A stretch of 7,303 nt of DNA from Bacillota bacterium (GCA_023458355.1 JAEWZS010000047.1:1-7303); one strand, 5' to 3'; numbered from the stretch's first letter, positions 1 to 6,820 are shown. The notes: generated by a model not told the origin, from the letters alone. Numbers and translations are program-made.

Positions 1-588
1 CATTTCGAGCGTACGCTGTTTTACAGCTTCATCCGACATTTCGGGGTTATGAAGCTTGATGACCTCGTCTATTTGCGCGCCTGCCCTAAACACCGGATTA
101 AGGCTCGTCATGGGCTCTTGGAAAATCATGGAAACATAGTTGCCTCTGATATGTTCCATAACGCTTGTGGGCGTTTTTGCAATATCATATACCTTATCAC
201 CTGCGTTAACGCGGATTGCGCCGCTAACAATCTGGCCTTGCGGGCGCTGTACAAGCTGCATCAGCGATAAGCTCGTCACCGACTTACCACAGCCGGATTC
301 GCCGACGACACCCACGGTTTTACCCTGAGGCACATCAAAAGTTACACCGTCCACGGCTTTTACGGTACCGATATCGGTGAAGAAATACGTGTGCAGATCG
401 TCAAATTCCACAACGTTTTTCGGGTCGCGCATCTCGGTCAGATACTCCGAGGGAGGCACGTTTTTCCGATTGCGCTGCTTTTCGATAGCGTTTGTAATAC
501 GCCTATTCTCACGCGATATCCTGTGAGACTCCCTCGCAGAGATATAATTGGCCTTTTTCGACTTCGTACTTTTATTGAAAACTGCCAT
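1..588 (-). CDS. oppD: Oligopeptide ABC transporter ATP-binding protein OppD/DppD, N-terminal part (runs off left edge)
   Basis: ATPase subunit that would sit on the cytoplasmic face of the OppB/OppC channel and power peptide import. Translating the minus strand from the ATG at 588 gives 196 open codons to the window edge. Visible motifs are the Walker A loop GESGCGKS (residues 96-103) and the Q-loop region MIFQEPMTSLNP (154-165), the latter typical of OppD/DppD. The LSGG signature, Walker B and the C-terminal oligopeptide-binding extension lie beyond the edge. Oddity: the ATPase domain starts near residue 59 (VVEFDDLHTYF), preceded by about 57 Lys/Arg-rich residues absent from typical family members. 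The start at 588 is preferred because AAAGG/AGGTAGG, overlapping the end of oppC, gives a ribosome binding site and the gap is only 9 bases. An internal ATG (residue 53, position 432) would give a conventional length and cannot be excluded. Substrate is inferred from the family only. Confidence 0.93.
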   Translation of the reverse strand, partial: MAVFNKSTKSKKANYISARESHRISRENRRITNAIEKQRNRKNVPPSEYLTEMRDPKNVVEFDDLHTYFFTDIGTVKAVDGVTFDVPQGKTVGVVGESGCGKSVTSLSLMQLVQRPQGQIVSGAIRVNAGDKVYDIAKTPTSVMEHIRGNYVSMIFQEPMTSLNPVFRAGAQIDEVIKLHNPEMSDEAVKQRTLEM

Positions 589-597
589 AATGCACAC

Positions 598-2397
598 CTA
601 CCTTTTCATCTTGGGATCAAACGCGTCGCGAAGACCGTCGCCCACGAAGTTGAAGCCCAGCACGGTAAGCACGATTAGGATACCGGCAGGGATCCAGATA
701 AAGCCGTAATTTCTAAGCACGTGAATGCTGTTTGCGGCGTTGATTATGGTTCCCCAGGAGGCTAGCGGGTACTTAACACCCAAGCCAAGGAAGGAAAGCG
801 TAGCTTCCGTAATGATGATCCCGCCGAGGCTCATGGTAGCCTGGACGATGAGAAGAGGCATCACGTTTGGAACGAGATGACGGAAAATTCTTCGCGAATT
901 TCGGATACCCGTCGCCTCGGTGGCTACCATAAAGTCCTGCTCACGAAGCGAAAGTATTTGACCGCGCACCACACGCGCAATGCCCGTCCAGCCCATAATA
1001 CCTAAGACAGCCATAAGAAGGAAGATACGTCCTGTCGCTTCAACCTCCATGCTATCCATGGCAGCACCTAAAATAAACACGATCGGGTAGAAGGGAATGC
1101 TGTTGAACAGATCCACAAAGCGCATAAGCACCATATCCACCCAACCTCCGAAATAACCGGAAATACCGCCTACGATAACGCCGATGAAAAGCTCCAGGAA
1201 CACAACCACGAAGCCGACCAAGAGCGATACACGACCGCCATACATCAATCTTACGAGCATATCCATGCCGTTGGAGTCGGTTCCCATAAAATGATCTTTA
1301 GAAGGCGCTTCGTACATGGTAATGAGCCTTGAGACGGTAAGCGTTTTGATGTTGTAGGTTTTGTGTACAAGATCCATCGAGTAATCGCTTGTTACACCCG
1401 CCTCGTCGGTAAAGGTGAACTTATTCAGTTTTTGCGCGATAGCATCTCGCACTACTGACTTATAGTCTACCGACAGGAAGATGCCGTTTTGAATGGGCGA
1501 TACAAGGATGTCGGATACGGATACGATCGGAACATCGCTGCCGTTAACGGTTTTACCAATAGTAATATCCCCGTCGGTTTTAATGCTGTACTGCTCACCG
1601 TTATACGTAAAGCTCTGTTGTTTTTTAATAATCGCAGACTCCGAGGCATAACGGAAATCGTAATCGTATGTGAGCGCTGAGTTTTCTTGTGTATACGGAT
1701 CGTACACCAACATGCTCGCAAGCGCCACTGTGTCCATGGTACCTACGGTAAAGTTTTTGCCGTTTTTACCAATCACATAGGTTGTGCCTTCATAATCGAA
1801 GGTCGTCTGTTTTGCATCCGAAGCATCTTTTAATGCCTTCGTGAACGCATCGGTCGCTGTGAAGCCCGAATTTTCGACGGGTTTCACGGTGAACTTGCCG
1901 CCAAACGTTTCTACATCCGCAAGTTTTACGGTGCCGTTGATGACGTAGAAATTGTCGCCTTCCTTCACATAGGTATAGGTATCACTGCCCGATGTGAATA
2001 TATCTTGCTTGGAGTTAATTGCAAGAACCATCTGCGCTTGCGCAGCTGTAGAGAAACTGCGTCCGCTCTTTGTGAAGTAACGAAGCTCCTCATTGACCAT
2101 TGCGCCTGCGTATTCCTTTAAGATCGCCTCATCATGCTTAAAAACCTGCGACTCTGAATACGGCATGAACAACGGACAAATAAAGGAAAACACGAACATG
2201 GTAATCAAAATGATGATGCCGGTAATGGCGAGCTTGTTGCGCACAAAGCGTTTAAATACCAGCATACCGGGTGAGAGCACCTTAATGCGGCGCGCATCGT
2301 CGAGCGCAAGCTGCTTATCGCCATCCTGTGAGCAAGCGGGCTTGACTTCGGCTTCCTCATTGTTGCAAACTTTGTTTTTTAAATCTTTTTCGCTCAT
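598..2397 (-). CDS. oppC: Oligopeptide ABC transporter permease OppC/DppC with large extracytoplasmic insertion (599 aa)
   Basis: Second channel subunit of the peptide importer. Residues 1-50 are a charged cytoplasmic tail and TM1 is about 57-79. The binding-protein-dependent permease domain starts at HFMGTDSNGMDMLVRL (369-384), matching the DppC pattern HxLGTDxxGRDxLSRL, and holds about five further helices (around 388-414, 428-447, 457-473, 511-535, 563-586). The ATPase-contact EAA loop is at about 490-512 (ATEATGIRN..IFRHLVPN). The C-terminus GDGLRDAFDP is typical of the family. Usual OppC length is about 300 residues. Here residues 82-365 are extra and, since they follow TM1 of an N-in protein, should face outward. 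They contain four repeats (see the separate entry). The start ATG has a strong GGAGGT site 7 bases upstream, and oppB ends 12 bases before it, suggesting coupled translation. Peptide specificity is a family inference. Confidence 0.95.
   Translation of the reverse strand: MSEKDLKNKVCNNEEAEVKPACSQDGDKQLALDDARRIKVLSPGMLVFKRFVRNKLAITGIIILITMFVFSFICPLFMPYSESQVFKHDEAILKEYAGAMVNEELRYFTKSGRSFSTAAQAQMVLAINSKQDIFTSGSDTYTYVKEGDNFYVINGTVKLADVETFGGKFTVKPVENSGFTATDAFTKALKDASDAKQTTFDYEGTTYVIGKNGKNFTVGTMDTVALASMLVYDPYTQENSALTYDYDFRYASESAIIKKQQSFTYNGEQYSIKTDGDITIGKTVNGSDVPIVSVSDILVSPIQNGIFLSVDYKSVVRDAIAQKLNKFTFTDEAGVTSDYSMDLVHKTYNIKTLTVSRLITMYEAPSKDHFMGTDSNGMDMLVRLMYGGRVSLLVGFVVVFLELFIGVIVGGISGYFGGWVDMVLMRFVDLFNSIPFYPIVFILGAAMDSMEVEATGRIFLLMAVLGIMGWTGIARVVRGQILSLREQDFMVATEATGIRNSRRIFRHLVPNVMPLLIVQATMSLGGIIITEATLSFLGLGVKYPLASWGTIINAANSIHVLRNYGFIWIPAGILIVLTVLGFNFVGDGLRDAFDPKMKR
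1303..2070 (-). repeat. Four tandem ~60-residue repeats coding for the extracytoplasmic insert of OppC
   Basis: Protein-level repeat inside OppC residues about 110-365. Each unit has an Ala-rich, helix-like stretch, then a hairpin-like core F-x-Y-x-G-x-x-Y-x-I, then a hydrophobic strand ending in Pro. Cores: YTYVKEGDNFYVI (141-153), FDYEGTTYVI (200-209), FTYNGEQYSI (263-272) and a diverged FTFTDEAGVTSDYSM (327-341). The first core residues are spaced 59, 63 and 64, and the units end at P173, P234, P301 and P365. The regular period argues for internal duplication of a small alpha/beta module. I do not recognise it as a named domain. Confidence 0.7.
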
Positions 2398-2409
2398 GAT
2401 GAACCTCCG

Positions 2410-3396
2410 TCAATTAATCCGGACACGCGGATCGACAACCGCGTACATAATATCGGCGATAATCAGGCTGACCTGCGTGAGTACCTGGATAAACACCATG
2501 TTGAACATGGTAAACGGTATATCTCCCGCAGTAATAGACATATAGGAAATATATCCGATACCGGGGATCTGGTAGAGCGTTTCCGTGATCATGGAACCGC
2601 CGAACATGTTCGGCAACATATACGACATATACGAAACAAGCGGTATGAGCGTGTTTCTGAATGCATGCTGATTGATAACGCGTTTCTCAGGAAGGCCTTT
2701 TGCGCGCGCGGTGCGGATATAATCGGAATTGAGCACCTCAAGCATATTGGTACGCGTATAGCGCATCAATCCGCCGATGCTCAGAATCATAAGCGTCAAA
2801 ACCGGCAGCACCATGTGATGCCCATAGTCGATTAGCTGCTGGAATGGTGTCATCTGCTCGTGCAGCCTTCCCACCAAACCGTATAAGTCAAACCATTCGA
2901 GCTTAATAGAAAATACATACTTCAAAAGCGAAGCGAGGAAAAATGTGGGCAGCGAAATGCCCATAAGAGCAATTACCGTTACGGTATAATCGGTTTTGCT
3001 GTATTGTTTGCGAGCAGCAAGAATACCGAGCGGTATTGAAATAACTGCCTGCAAAATAAAGGTAATGATGTTAATGACGATGGAATACCAAATTACGCTG
3101 TTGAATTTTTCTACAACAGGCTGGTTAAATTTCCAGGAGTAACCAAATTCACCGCGAACGGCATCTTTAAGCCAGCGCCAAAAACCCTCAATAATAGACG
3201 TATCAAAACCAAACTGCATATTAAGCTGCGCAAGCAGTTCATCGTAGCTTTTTGAGCCCGGCAGATTGGACAGCTGGCGCGCCATGGTTTCCACAAAGGA
3301 TGTGGGCAGTAAGCGAATAATCGTATAAATTACCAACGCTCCTGCAATAACAATGAAAAGGCCAAAGATTAACCTTTTTGCAATATATTTCAGCAT
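2410..3396 (-). CDS. oppB: Oligopeptide ABC transporter permease OppB/DppB (328 aa)
   Basis: First channel subunit of the peptide importer, of normal length for the family. It opens MLKYIAKRLIFGLFIV, as OppB proteins usually do. Predicted helices lie at about 7-30, 101-128, 136-162, 194-212, 250-275 and 296-322. The TM1-TM2 outer loop has RGEFGYSW (81-88). The EAA loop that docks the ATPase is DYIRTARAKGLPEKRV (225-240), followed by FRNTLIPLV. The end YAVVDPRVRI is characteristic. The ATG at 3396 is chosen because AGAGGG lies about 6 bases upstream; an in-frame TTG at 3420 would add eight residues but lacks a good binding site. It pairs with OppC, whose gene starts 12 bases downstream. No convincing promoter of its own is visible in the 195-bp gap after oppA, so expression probably depends on read-through from oppA past the hairpin there. 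Confidence 0.96.
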   Translation of the reverse strand: MLKYIAKRLIFGLFIVIAGALVIYTIIRLLPTSFVETMARQLSNLPGSKSYDELLAQLNMQFGFDTSIIEGFWRWLKDAVRGEFGYSWKFNQPVVEKFNSVIWYSIVINIITFILQAVISIPLGILAARKQYSKTDYTVTVIALMGISLPTFFLASLLKYVFSIKLEWFDLYGLVGRLHEQMTPFQQLIDYGHHMVLPVLTLMILSIGGLMRYTRTNMLEVLNSDYIRTARAKGLPEKRVINQHAFRNTLIPLVSYMSYMLPNMFGGSMITETLYQIPGIGYISYMSITAGDIPFTMFNMVFIQVLTQVSLIIADIMYAVVDPRVRIN

Positions 3397-3454
3397 ATTT
3401 TCCCTCTTTACTCGCCCCAAGAGCCTCGGGTGAATTTTCTATGCGGGAGATACA

Positions 3455-3514
3455 CGGGTGAATACCCGGTGGATGAACAATTTGAAAAAATTGTATAACA
3501 ACGGTATAAAACCG
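3455..3514 (-). other. Cluster of three short inverted repeats in the oppA-oppB gap
   Basis: Between the GC-rich hairpin and oppB lie three further possible RNA stem-loops. They are CGGT/ACCG with a 5-base loop (3502-3514), ACAATTT/AAATTGT with a 4-base loop (3477-3494), and CGGGT/ACCCG with a 4-base loop (3455-3468). Two copies of minus-strand ATTCACCCG also occur at 3427-3435 and 3455-3463, 28 bases apart. The inverted repeats are seen directly. Their role, such as a structured leader of the oppB message, processing site or operator, is only a guess, and the AT-rich one could be chance. Confidence 0.4.
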
Positions 3515-3539
3515 CATTTTTTGCATAGTTGAGAATATA

Positions 3540-3569
3540 CAGGGCCCGCCGCCGAAGCGGCGGGCCCTG
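3540..3569 (-). promoter_or_regulatory. Intercistronic C(UUCG)G hairpin between oppA and oppB
   Basis: A perfect 13-bp GC-rich stem (CAGGGCCCGCCGC and its complement) closes a four-base loop. On the transcribed strand the loop reads TTCG closed by C and G, the extra-stable UUCG tetraloop. It starts 22 bases after the oppA stop codon. No T-run follows on either strand (the minus strand continues GTATATTCTC), so it is not a canonical intrinsic terminator. In Opp/Mal-type operons such hairpins commonly protect the receptor message from 3' decay, giving more receptor than permease; that role is inferred here. Partial termination is the alternative. Confidence 0.8.
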
Positions 3570-3591
3570 GTCAGAAACAACGTTTCCGGGG

Positions 3592-6072
3592 TTACTGCAT
3601 CTGCATTTCGATGATGTGGGGTTCTACGATCCACAGCCAGAAGGTTGTGATGTCGGGCGTCAGGGAGTCTACAACGACGCGCTCAGAACTTACCACGGTG
3701 CAGTTCTGCCTCTGGTAGGCGGGGATTTCTACTGCCATGTCCACGATGATATCGAGGGCCTGCTTGTAAATGGCCTTCCTGTAGGCCTGGTCATCGCTCA
3801 ACCTGGCATCAACGATGAGCTGGTCGAGTTCGGGAACGTTGATGTGGTAGTGGTTGGAATCAGAGCCACCCTTACCAACGATGCCGGAGCTGTGGTAAAC
3901 CTGGTACATATCGGGGTCGATCGTTGCGCCCCAAGCAGCACACCAAAGTTCCTGCGTACCGGCGTCAAGCGAGTTCCACAGAACGTTGGAGTCGGCGGGG
4001 TCATTGATCTTAAGCTCGATGCCGATGGTGGCAAGAGCGTTGGAAGCGTCGGTCAGAACTGCGAAGGACGGGTGCTCGCCGTTGCCGCCGCCGGGGATGA
4101 TTACTTCGTAGGAGAGTTTCGCACCTTCGGGAGCTGCCGTGAACAAGCCGGTAGCTTCGTCGAAAGTAAAGCCGGCAGCAATCAGATAGCCCTTTGCAGC
4201 CTCAACAGCTGCGGTATACTTCTGATCCGCTGTCATGTCGGCGGTGTAGATAGGTGCACCGGTTACATCGGTGGAGAACGCAATCTTGTAGCCTTCATCG
4301 GTCGGCTGCGGAGCCGCCCAGGAGGTGTTGGAAATGGGGTACTGGATTACGGAAGCTGCCTCGCCGTAGTAGCTGTCATACGCAACATCGCGGTACACGG
4401 CCAGAACGGTTGCAAGAGCCTTACGAAGGTTCTTGGAAGCTTCGGAATTGGGCTGGCCGCCAACGTTTACGGTGTCGGCGTTCATGCCGATGTAGCCGTA
4501 GCCGAGGTTGTCAACCTTGATGGTGGTGATAACTTCACCGGTGGTTTCGCCGTTGGGGTTGTAACCGGCGACTTCCGCGAAGTTGGACTTAGAACCGGCC
4601 ATTTCGCCCATGTCGGCAGTGCCTGCTGCAAGAGCCGCAGCAACTTCACCGGTAGCGGTTTCTTTGAACTGAATGTTGGTGGTCTTGGGAGCGCCTTTGA
4701 AGTACAGGGGGTTGGCTTCGTAGTAGATAACCCTGTTCTCGTACTTGATGAACTTGTAGGGGCCGGCACCCATCGGCTGGGTGGTCTTCGCCTGAACGAT
4801 GCTCAGATCGTTGTAAGGATGGCCGAACTGGTTGTTGTCGTAGTTGTACTGAGCAACATCACCGTAATAGTGAAGCGGGGTGATGTTAAGGCCGCAGATG
4901 GTGTACACAGCGGGAGCGGAATAACCGTTGGTCTTCACTTCCACGGTGTACTGGTCAAGCTTCTTAATACCGCTGATGTTGGGCACGCCGCCGGCCATTT
5001 CGGGGTCGGTGGAAGCCTGAGCGGTGATGAAGCGAGCCTTCACGGTGCCGAGAACGTCGGTGCCGTCTACGTCGCCGCCGTTTTCAGTTCCCCAATAAGC
5101 AGCGGGGTCGCCGGCGTAGAGCGCTACAGCTTCATTGTACATGTCTTCCACGGTCGGGAGAGCCGTTGCTAAATCATAAACGGTGCCGGTGCCGTTACCG
5201 GTGAGGGTACCGTCTTCATTAACAGCAGCAAAGTTCCACATCGCCATGGAGAATGCAATGTACATATCTTCGGTTACGTCAGCAGCGGTTTTGCCTGCAA
5301 ATACCGAAGCGGCATATTCGTCGTTCAGATAATTGCCGACAACGTAATCGGAAATAGCCTGCACGTCGGAAATCCACTCAGCTTTGAGGTCATCCCAAAG
5401 TGCTGTCTGCTGATCCTGTGCCCAAGTATCGGTAGAAGCCCACGCATGATCTGCGCCGGCAGCATAGATAGCTTCGAACAAATCAGAATACTTGGTATAG
5501 ATGGCATCGGTGGTCTGCGTCTGGTAGTTCTTAAGACCAATGATATCGTAGGAGGTCAGCGTGGTCGATCCAACGTAAGCGGGATCGGCATACACGTAGT
5601 AAGTGAAGATGATATCGTCTGCATCGGCGGGATCGCCGTCGCTGAACACGATATCTTCGCGCATTTTGATGGTATAGGTGGTGATGTTAGCAGCTTCGTC
5701 GTATTTAACGCTCACATCGCACGGACCGGTATAGGTGTAGTCAGTTCCATTGTAGGAAACGGTTTCACCCTCGATCGCGTTGTAAATGATGCCGCCCATA
5801 CGGTCGGTGGTGAGCATGGCGATCTGGGTCATCGCGACCGCGTCCATGTCATAACCGGTATCAGCGAAGAACGGGCTGAACTTTTCGCTGAAGGTGTCGT
5901 AAGCAACAACCAACGGCGTGGTGTTTACCGGAGCCTGTGACTCGGCAGGTGTCTCAACGGGTGCTTCGGTGGGGGTTACTTCTGTCTCTTTAGGAACGCA
6001 ACCGACAACGAAACCCATGGTGAGCACGCAAGCCAGAGCAAGTGCAAGGTAAACCTTGAGTTTTTTCTGCAT
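3592..6072 (-). CDS. oppA: Oligopeptide ABC transporter substrate-binding lipoprotein (SBP_bac_5 family), enlarged (826 aa)
   Basis: Extracellular receptor, lipid-anchored to the outer face of the membrane, that binds peptides and delivers them to OppB/OppC. The signal peptide (KK, hydrophobic 7-23) ends in lipobox VVGC with C25 as the predicted lipidated residue, followed by a Thr/Pro/Glu/Ala linker to about 52. Family landmarks are REDIVFSDGDPADADDIIFTY (start at 138), PMGAGPYKF (433-441), NPLYFKGAPK (454-463), LRKALA (549-554), AAWGATIDPDMY (712-723) and the end region RKAIYKQALDIIVDMAVEIPAYQ (start at 765). Usual members are about 540 residues. Much of the excess is an acidic, aromatic-rich insertion at about 185-362, between the first-lobe landmarks and the SGIKKLDQYTVEVK strand. 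The start has an AAGGAGG site 8 bases upstream. A near-consensus promoter precedes it and a stable hairpin follows, consistent with high expression. Ligand identity is not visible; nickel, glycan or other Opp-family ligands remain possible. Confidence 0.95.
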   Translation of the reverse strand: MQKKLKVYLALALACVLTMGFVVGCVPKETEVTPTEAPVETPAESQAPVNTTPLVVAYDTFSEKFSPFFADTGYDMDAVAMTQIAMLTTDRMGGIIYNAIEGETVSYNGTDYTYTGPCDVSVKYDEAANITTYTIKMREDIVFSDGDPADADDIIFTYYVYADPAYVGSTTLTSYDIIGLKNYQTQTTDAIYTKYSDLFEAIYAAGADHAWASTDTWAQDQQTALWDDLKAEWISDVQAISDYVVGNYLNDEYAASVFAGKTAADVTEDMYIAFSMAMWNFAAVNEDGTLTGNGTGTVYDLATALPTVEDMYNEAVALYAGDPAAYWGTENGGDVDGTDVLGTVKARFITAQASTDPEMAGGVPNISGIKKLDQYTVEVKTNGYSAPAVYTICGLNITPLHYYGDVAQYNYDNNQFGHPYNDLSIVQAKTTQPMGAGPYKFIKYENRVIYYEANPLYFKGAPKTTNIQFKETATGEVAAALAAGTADMGEMAGSKSNFAEVAGYNPNGETTGEVITTIKVDNLGYGYIGMNADTVNVGGQPNSEASKNLRKALATVLAVYRDVAYDSYYGEAASVIQYPISNTSWAAPQPTDEGYKIAFSTDVTGAPIYTADMTADQKYTAAVEAAKGYLIAAGFTFDEATGLFTAAPEGAKLSYEVIIPGGGNGEHPSFAVLTDASNALATIGIELKINDPADSNVLWNSLDAGTQELWCAAWGATIDPDMYQVYHSSGIVGKGGSDSNHYHINVPELDQLIVDARLSDDQAYRKAIYKQALDIIVDMAVEIPAYQRQNCTVVSSERVVVDSLTPDITTFWLWIVEPHIIEMQMQ

Positions 6073-6096
6073 TGTGTTTTCCTCCTTATAAGATTG

Positions 6097-6116
6097 GATG
6101 GCGCTTATTCGCCACC
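6097..6116 (-). promoter_or_regulatory. Hairpin at the 5' end of the oppA message
   Basis: In the transcribed strand GGTGGCG (6116-6110) pairs with CGCCATC (6103-6097) across a 6-base loop, giving seven pairs including one G-U. With transcription predicted to start near 6120, this stem would sit almost at the very 5' end of the mRNA, about 10 bases before the ribosome binding site at 6081-6087. Such 5'-terminal stems are known to slow mRNA decay. That role is inferred. The leader of about 48 bases is too short for a classical riboswitch or T-box. Confidence 0.5.
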
Positions 6117-6126
6117 AGTGTTTATA

Positions 6127-6155
6127 AATATATCAAAACAAAATTACGATGTCAA
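6127..6155 (-). promoter_or_regulatory. Predicted sigma-A promoter of the opp operon
   Basis: Minus strand: TTGACA (6155-6150, a perfect -35), a 17-base spacer, then TATATT (6132-6127, one mismatch to TATAAT). Transcription would start near 6120, leaving a leader of about 48 bases before the oppA ATG at 6072. The stretch 6156-6274 upstream holds no gene. It contains a gapped direct repeat and a small CATGA/TCATG inverted repeat, but no convincing terminator for the gene upstream, so some read-through into oppA is possible. Confidence 0.8.
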
Positions 6156-6182
6156 CGAATCGGAACATTTTGTGAATAGTAT

Positions 6183-6249
6183 ATAATGCAAAGCATCATA
6201 CACGAAATTCCGAGATAAGCGGGGCTTTTAAGAATAATGTCCAAAGCAT
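6183..6249. repeat. Gapped direct repeat upstream of the oppA promoter
   Basis: The plus strand reads ATAATG-CAAAGCAT at 6183-6196 and ATAATG-tc-CAAAGCAT at 6234-6249. Fourteen bases are shared, with a two-base insertion in the second copy. The copies start 51 bases apart and lie 28 to 94 bases upstream of the oppA -35 element. This is a plausible place for activator or repressor sites, but two copies of an AT-rich word may be chance. Confidence 0.35.
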
Positions 6250-6274
6250 GAACATCATGACTGATTCTATACGT

Positions 6275-6820
6275 TTATTGTTCCCGTGTGCATATATATT
6301 TATGCTGCATACGTAAGAAACATACGGAAACACACGATAGAACCGCGGAGAGTACAGCAAACATAATGTCCGACACGGGTGCGCTCGGCGTAAGAATAAG
6401 GTAAATGAGCTGCCCTATCAGCGAAGCTATGGACAAAGTAAGCAGAATAACGGAATATGTTTTTAAATGAACCACATATTTATCGTAGCTAGGAAATTCC
6501 AGCCGCGAGGGAAGAAACAGAAACAGAAACACCTTTCCCACGCACATGCCCAGAGGAAAGATCAGCAAAACGAACGGCAGCGATGTATATAAAGCAGGCG
6601 TACGGCCGGCTCCGAGAGACGAAGCACCGATTAGAGCAATGGCAAGGTAGCATAGAAGCATTAGCCCTGCAAAGGCGGTATACGTGGCTTTTAATTTTTT
6701 ATAAGCGGCATCATCGATAGAAAAGCTATAGTATGGGCCGTTGTATGTAACGTGCTTTTTGGTTTTTCCGTTGGGGGCAAGCTCTTCGAGAACCGAATAA
6801 TAGCTTGCATATTTATCCAT
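6275..6820 (-). CDS. Unrecognised four-helix membrane protein (181 aa)
   Basis: I do not recognise this family. From the ATG at 6820 the protein begins MDKYASYYSVLEEL, a soluble segment of about 45 residues that includes HVTYNGPYYSFSID. Four hydrophobic stretches follow at about 46-68, 77-103, 121-143 and 148-169, then a short basic tail (RMQHKYICTREQ). A Lys/Tyr-rich segment (PSYDKYVVHLKTYS, about 110-123) separates helices 2 and 3. The even helix count suggests both ends are on the same side, probably cytoplasmic. The start is uncertain: the ATG at 6820 has only a weak GAG site, while an in-frame GTG at 6841 has AGGG placed too close. It lies upstream of oppA on the same strand with a 202-bp gap and its own predicted promoter, so a functional link to the transporter is not established. 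Confidence 0.75.
   Translation of the reverse strand: MDKYASYYSVLEELAPNGKTKKHVTYNGPYYSFSIDDAAYKKLKATYTAFAGLMLLCYLAIALIGASSLGAGRTPALYTSLPFVLLIFPLGMCVGKVFLFLFLPSRLEFPSYDKYVVHLKTYSVILLTLSIASLIGQLIYLILTPSAPVSDIMFAVLSAVLSCVSVCFLRMQHKYICTREQ

Noticed and set aside
2093..2545. Plus-strand open frame across the oppB-oppC junction
   Set aside because: Antisense to two confidently assigned permeases, with no start signals and no recognisable protein features.
3397..3420. TTG start for oppB, eight residues longer
   Set aside because: The ATG at 3396 has AGAGGG at proper spacing and yields the usual OppB N-terminus; the TTG has no comparable site.
3397..3539. Separate promoter for oppB in the intercistronic gap
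   Set aside because: TATA-like words occur (for example minus-strand TATACA near 3496), but none has a fitting -35 or TGN extension.
3529..5172. Plus-strand open frame of 547 codons, opposite oppA
   Set aside because: It lies wholly antisense to a clear lipoprotein receptor with strong start signals. Its translation is low-complexity Gly/Val-rich without domain motifs, as expected from the reverse of codon-biased DNA, and its start falls inside the intercistronic region without a ribosome binding site.
5446..5940. Plus-strand open frame of 164 codons opposite the oppA 5' part
   Set aside because: Same antisense codon-bias effect; Gly/Val/Ile-rich translation, no binding site and no family features.
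6073..6120. Riboswitch or T-box leader before oppA
   Set aside because: The predicted leader is only about 48 bases and has one simple stem, with no conserved leader motifs.
6246..6274. Terminator after the membrane-protein gene
   Set aside because: CATGA-ACA-TCATG is a 5-bp AT-containing stem without a T-run directly after it.
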